This document shows, piece by piece, positions 5,335 to 5,915 of a stretch of 5,915 nt of DNA. How positions within the stretch are numbered: the first letter of the stretch is position 1; each line of letters begins with the position of its first letter. The notes under the pieces are model-generated. The model was not told where the DNA came from, searched no databases, and saw only the letters and a program-made list of their open reading frames with translations. The stretch comes from Thioalkalivibrio nitratireducens (GTDB lineage: Bacteria; Pseudomonadota; Gammaproteobacteria; Ectothiorhodospirales; Ectothiorhodospiraceae). The translations under genes and the position numbers were made by a program. The stretch covers positions 1 through 5,915 of the forward strand of contig JAABSN010000204.1 in NCBI GenBank assembly GCA_011390385.1. The letters run 5' to 3'.

Positions 5335-5832
5335 ATGGCGGAATCCAGCGTTCAGGACGAGGGAAATGCGCAGAAGGTCACGGCCTCGCGGCCACCCATT
5401 ATGCTCGCGGCGGTGGCAGCACTGTCGTTGGGGTCGGCCGGATATCTGGTCGTCGGACTTGGGATGCTCCCCGTCCTGCAGGGAAGTCCCTTTGTCAGCC
5501 AGAGCGGATCGGGAGCTTCGTCTCTCGCGCCGCCAACGGTTTTCGTTGCCCTTGACCCGTTCATGCTGACGCTTCCGCGAACCGATCCGGTGCGGCAGTT
5601 GCGGCTTGAGTTTCAACTCGAACTTCCGAAATCGGCGGAGGCAGCCGTACTCGCAGTGTCGCCTCGCCTTTATGCCACCATGAATGCCTATCTGATGGCG
5701 ATAGACCTTTCGGACATCGAAGATCCGGATGCCCTGCTGCGTGCCAGATTACAGCTCTTGCGGCGCCTCCAGGTAGCGGCTGGCGAAGGCATGATCCACG
5801 ACTTGCTCGTCACGCAATTTCTAATCTCATGA
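5335..5832 (+). CDS. fliL: FliL, flagellar basal body-associated (stator-linked) inner-membrane protein
   Basis: FliL is a single-pass inner-membrane protein whose periplasmic domain surrounds or supports the MotA/MotB stators near the MS ring. The 165-residue product has a short charged cytoplasmic N-terminus and one hydrophobic membrane helix (about 22-47, IMLAAVAALSLGSAGYLVVG). A Ser/Gly linker follows, then the periplasmic domain: TVFVALDPFMLTLP (68-81), QLRLEFQLELP (88-98) and the C-terminal LRRLQVAAGEGMIHDLLVTQ (142-161), which matches the usual FliL ending (RDEL-type helix then a V-x-x-hydrophobic strand). Family similarity is moderate, as is typical for FliL, but size, topology and position next to fliF make the call firm. 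It is transcribed away from fliF and probably cotranscribed with the next gene 10 bases downstream. Confidence 0.88.
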   Translation: MAESSVQDEGNAQKVTASRPPIMLAAVAALSLGSAGYLVVGLGMLPVLQGSPFVSQSGSGASSLAPPTVFVALDPFMLTLPRTDPVRQLRLEFQLELPKSAEAAVLAVSPRLYATMNAYLMAIDLSDIEDPDALLRARLQLLRRLQVAAGEGMIHDLLVTQFLIS

Positions 5833-5842
5833 GGGGTGCATC

Positions 5843-5915
5843 ATGGCCTTGATCGCGGACCTTTTTCTGATCGCTGCCGCCATGGGGGCGGCATTCTACT
5901 GTTTCGTGCTGTCAC
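5843..5915 (+). CDS. Start of an unidentified small membrane-anchored protein gene downstream of fliL (3' end outside the window)
   Basis: A frame opens with ATG at 5843 and runs to the window edge (24 codons). GAGGGG (5831-5836) is placed six bases upstream and overlaps the fliL stop. The visible residues begin MALIADLFLIAAAMGAAFYC, a hydrophobic N-terminal membrane helix with almost no preceding charge. Its position directly after fliL suggests a flagella-associated inner-membrane protein cotranscribed with fliL. Similar short anchored proteins of unknown function occur at this place in related flagellar clusters as far as I recall, but too little is visible to name it. Confidence 0.7.
   Translation, partial: MALIADLFLIAAAMGAAFYCFVLS

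Noticed and set aside
5154..5555. A 133-codon + strand frame spanning the fliF-fliL spacer
   Set aside because: It overlaps the fliF 5' end in antisense and fliL in another frame, with no similarity to a known family. The CtrA-like site and ribosome sites show that this is a promoter region.
1..5915. A new defence or other undescribed multi-gene system
   Set aside because: Every substantial coding region is accounted for by IS66/IS3 transposases or standard flagellar proteins. The only unnamed gene is the 24-codon beginning at the right edge.

Overview
The window joins the core of an alphaproteobacterial flagellar locus (about 1851-5915) to a graveyard of nested insertion sequences (1-1686). 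The five flagellar proteins resemble those of Rhodobacterales-type Alphaproteobacteria: a compact fliF-fliH-fliN-fliP order with no fliG or fliI between, a FliN reduced to little more than the SpoA core, and a CtrA-like box (TTAA-N7-TTAG) between fliF and fliL. The order-level placement is an inference from gene order and protein character; no rRNA or other marker is present.

Left part (+ strand). Positions 1-764 are the right-hand portion of an IS66-family element: the C-terminal 241 codons of the DDE transposase, then the right terminal inverted repeat ending GCGCTTAC. It abuts the 3' portion of an IS3-family orfB (771-1265), whose presumed right end is at about 1304. This fits an IS66 insertion into an older IS3 copy. 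After a short unassigned segment (1305-1356) comes the C-terminal remnant of a second, different IS66 transposase (1357-1662) with its own right end (GATGCTTAC, to 1686). That remnant carries a perfect 15-bp-arm inverted repeat (1406-1441) placed in frame over the catalytic-Glu region. A gene-free stretch of 164 bases follows.

Right part. On the - strand, fliF (MS ring), fliH (export ATPase regulator), fliN (C ring) and fliP (export gate) form one tightly packed operon read leftwards. fliF/fliH share one base (TGATG), fliH/fliN overlap by 8 bases, and fliN and fliP are adjacent or overlapping depending on the fliP start. Divergently, on the + strand, fliL (stator-associated inner-membrane protein) is followed closely by the beginning of another small membrane-anchored protein cut by the window edge. 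The 114-base fliF-fliL spacer holds the CtrA-like box, an overlapping palindrome and two GANTC (CcrM-type) sites, so both transcription units are probably under cell-cycle/CtrA control.

The insertion sequences lie downstream of fliP, converge on it and leave its C-terminus complete, so the flagellar genes look intact. I found no tRNA, rRNA or CRISPR array and no clear evidence of a new biological system. The points most worth a second look are the fliF-fliL regulatory region, the nested IS junctions and the in-frame palindrome in the IS66 remnant.
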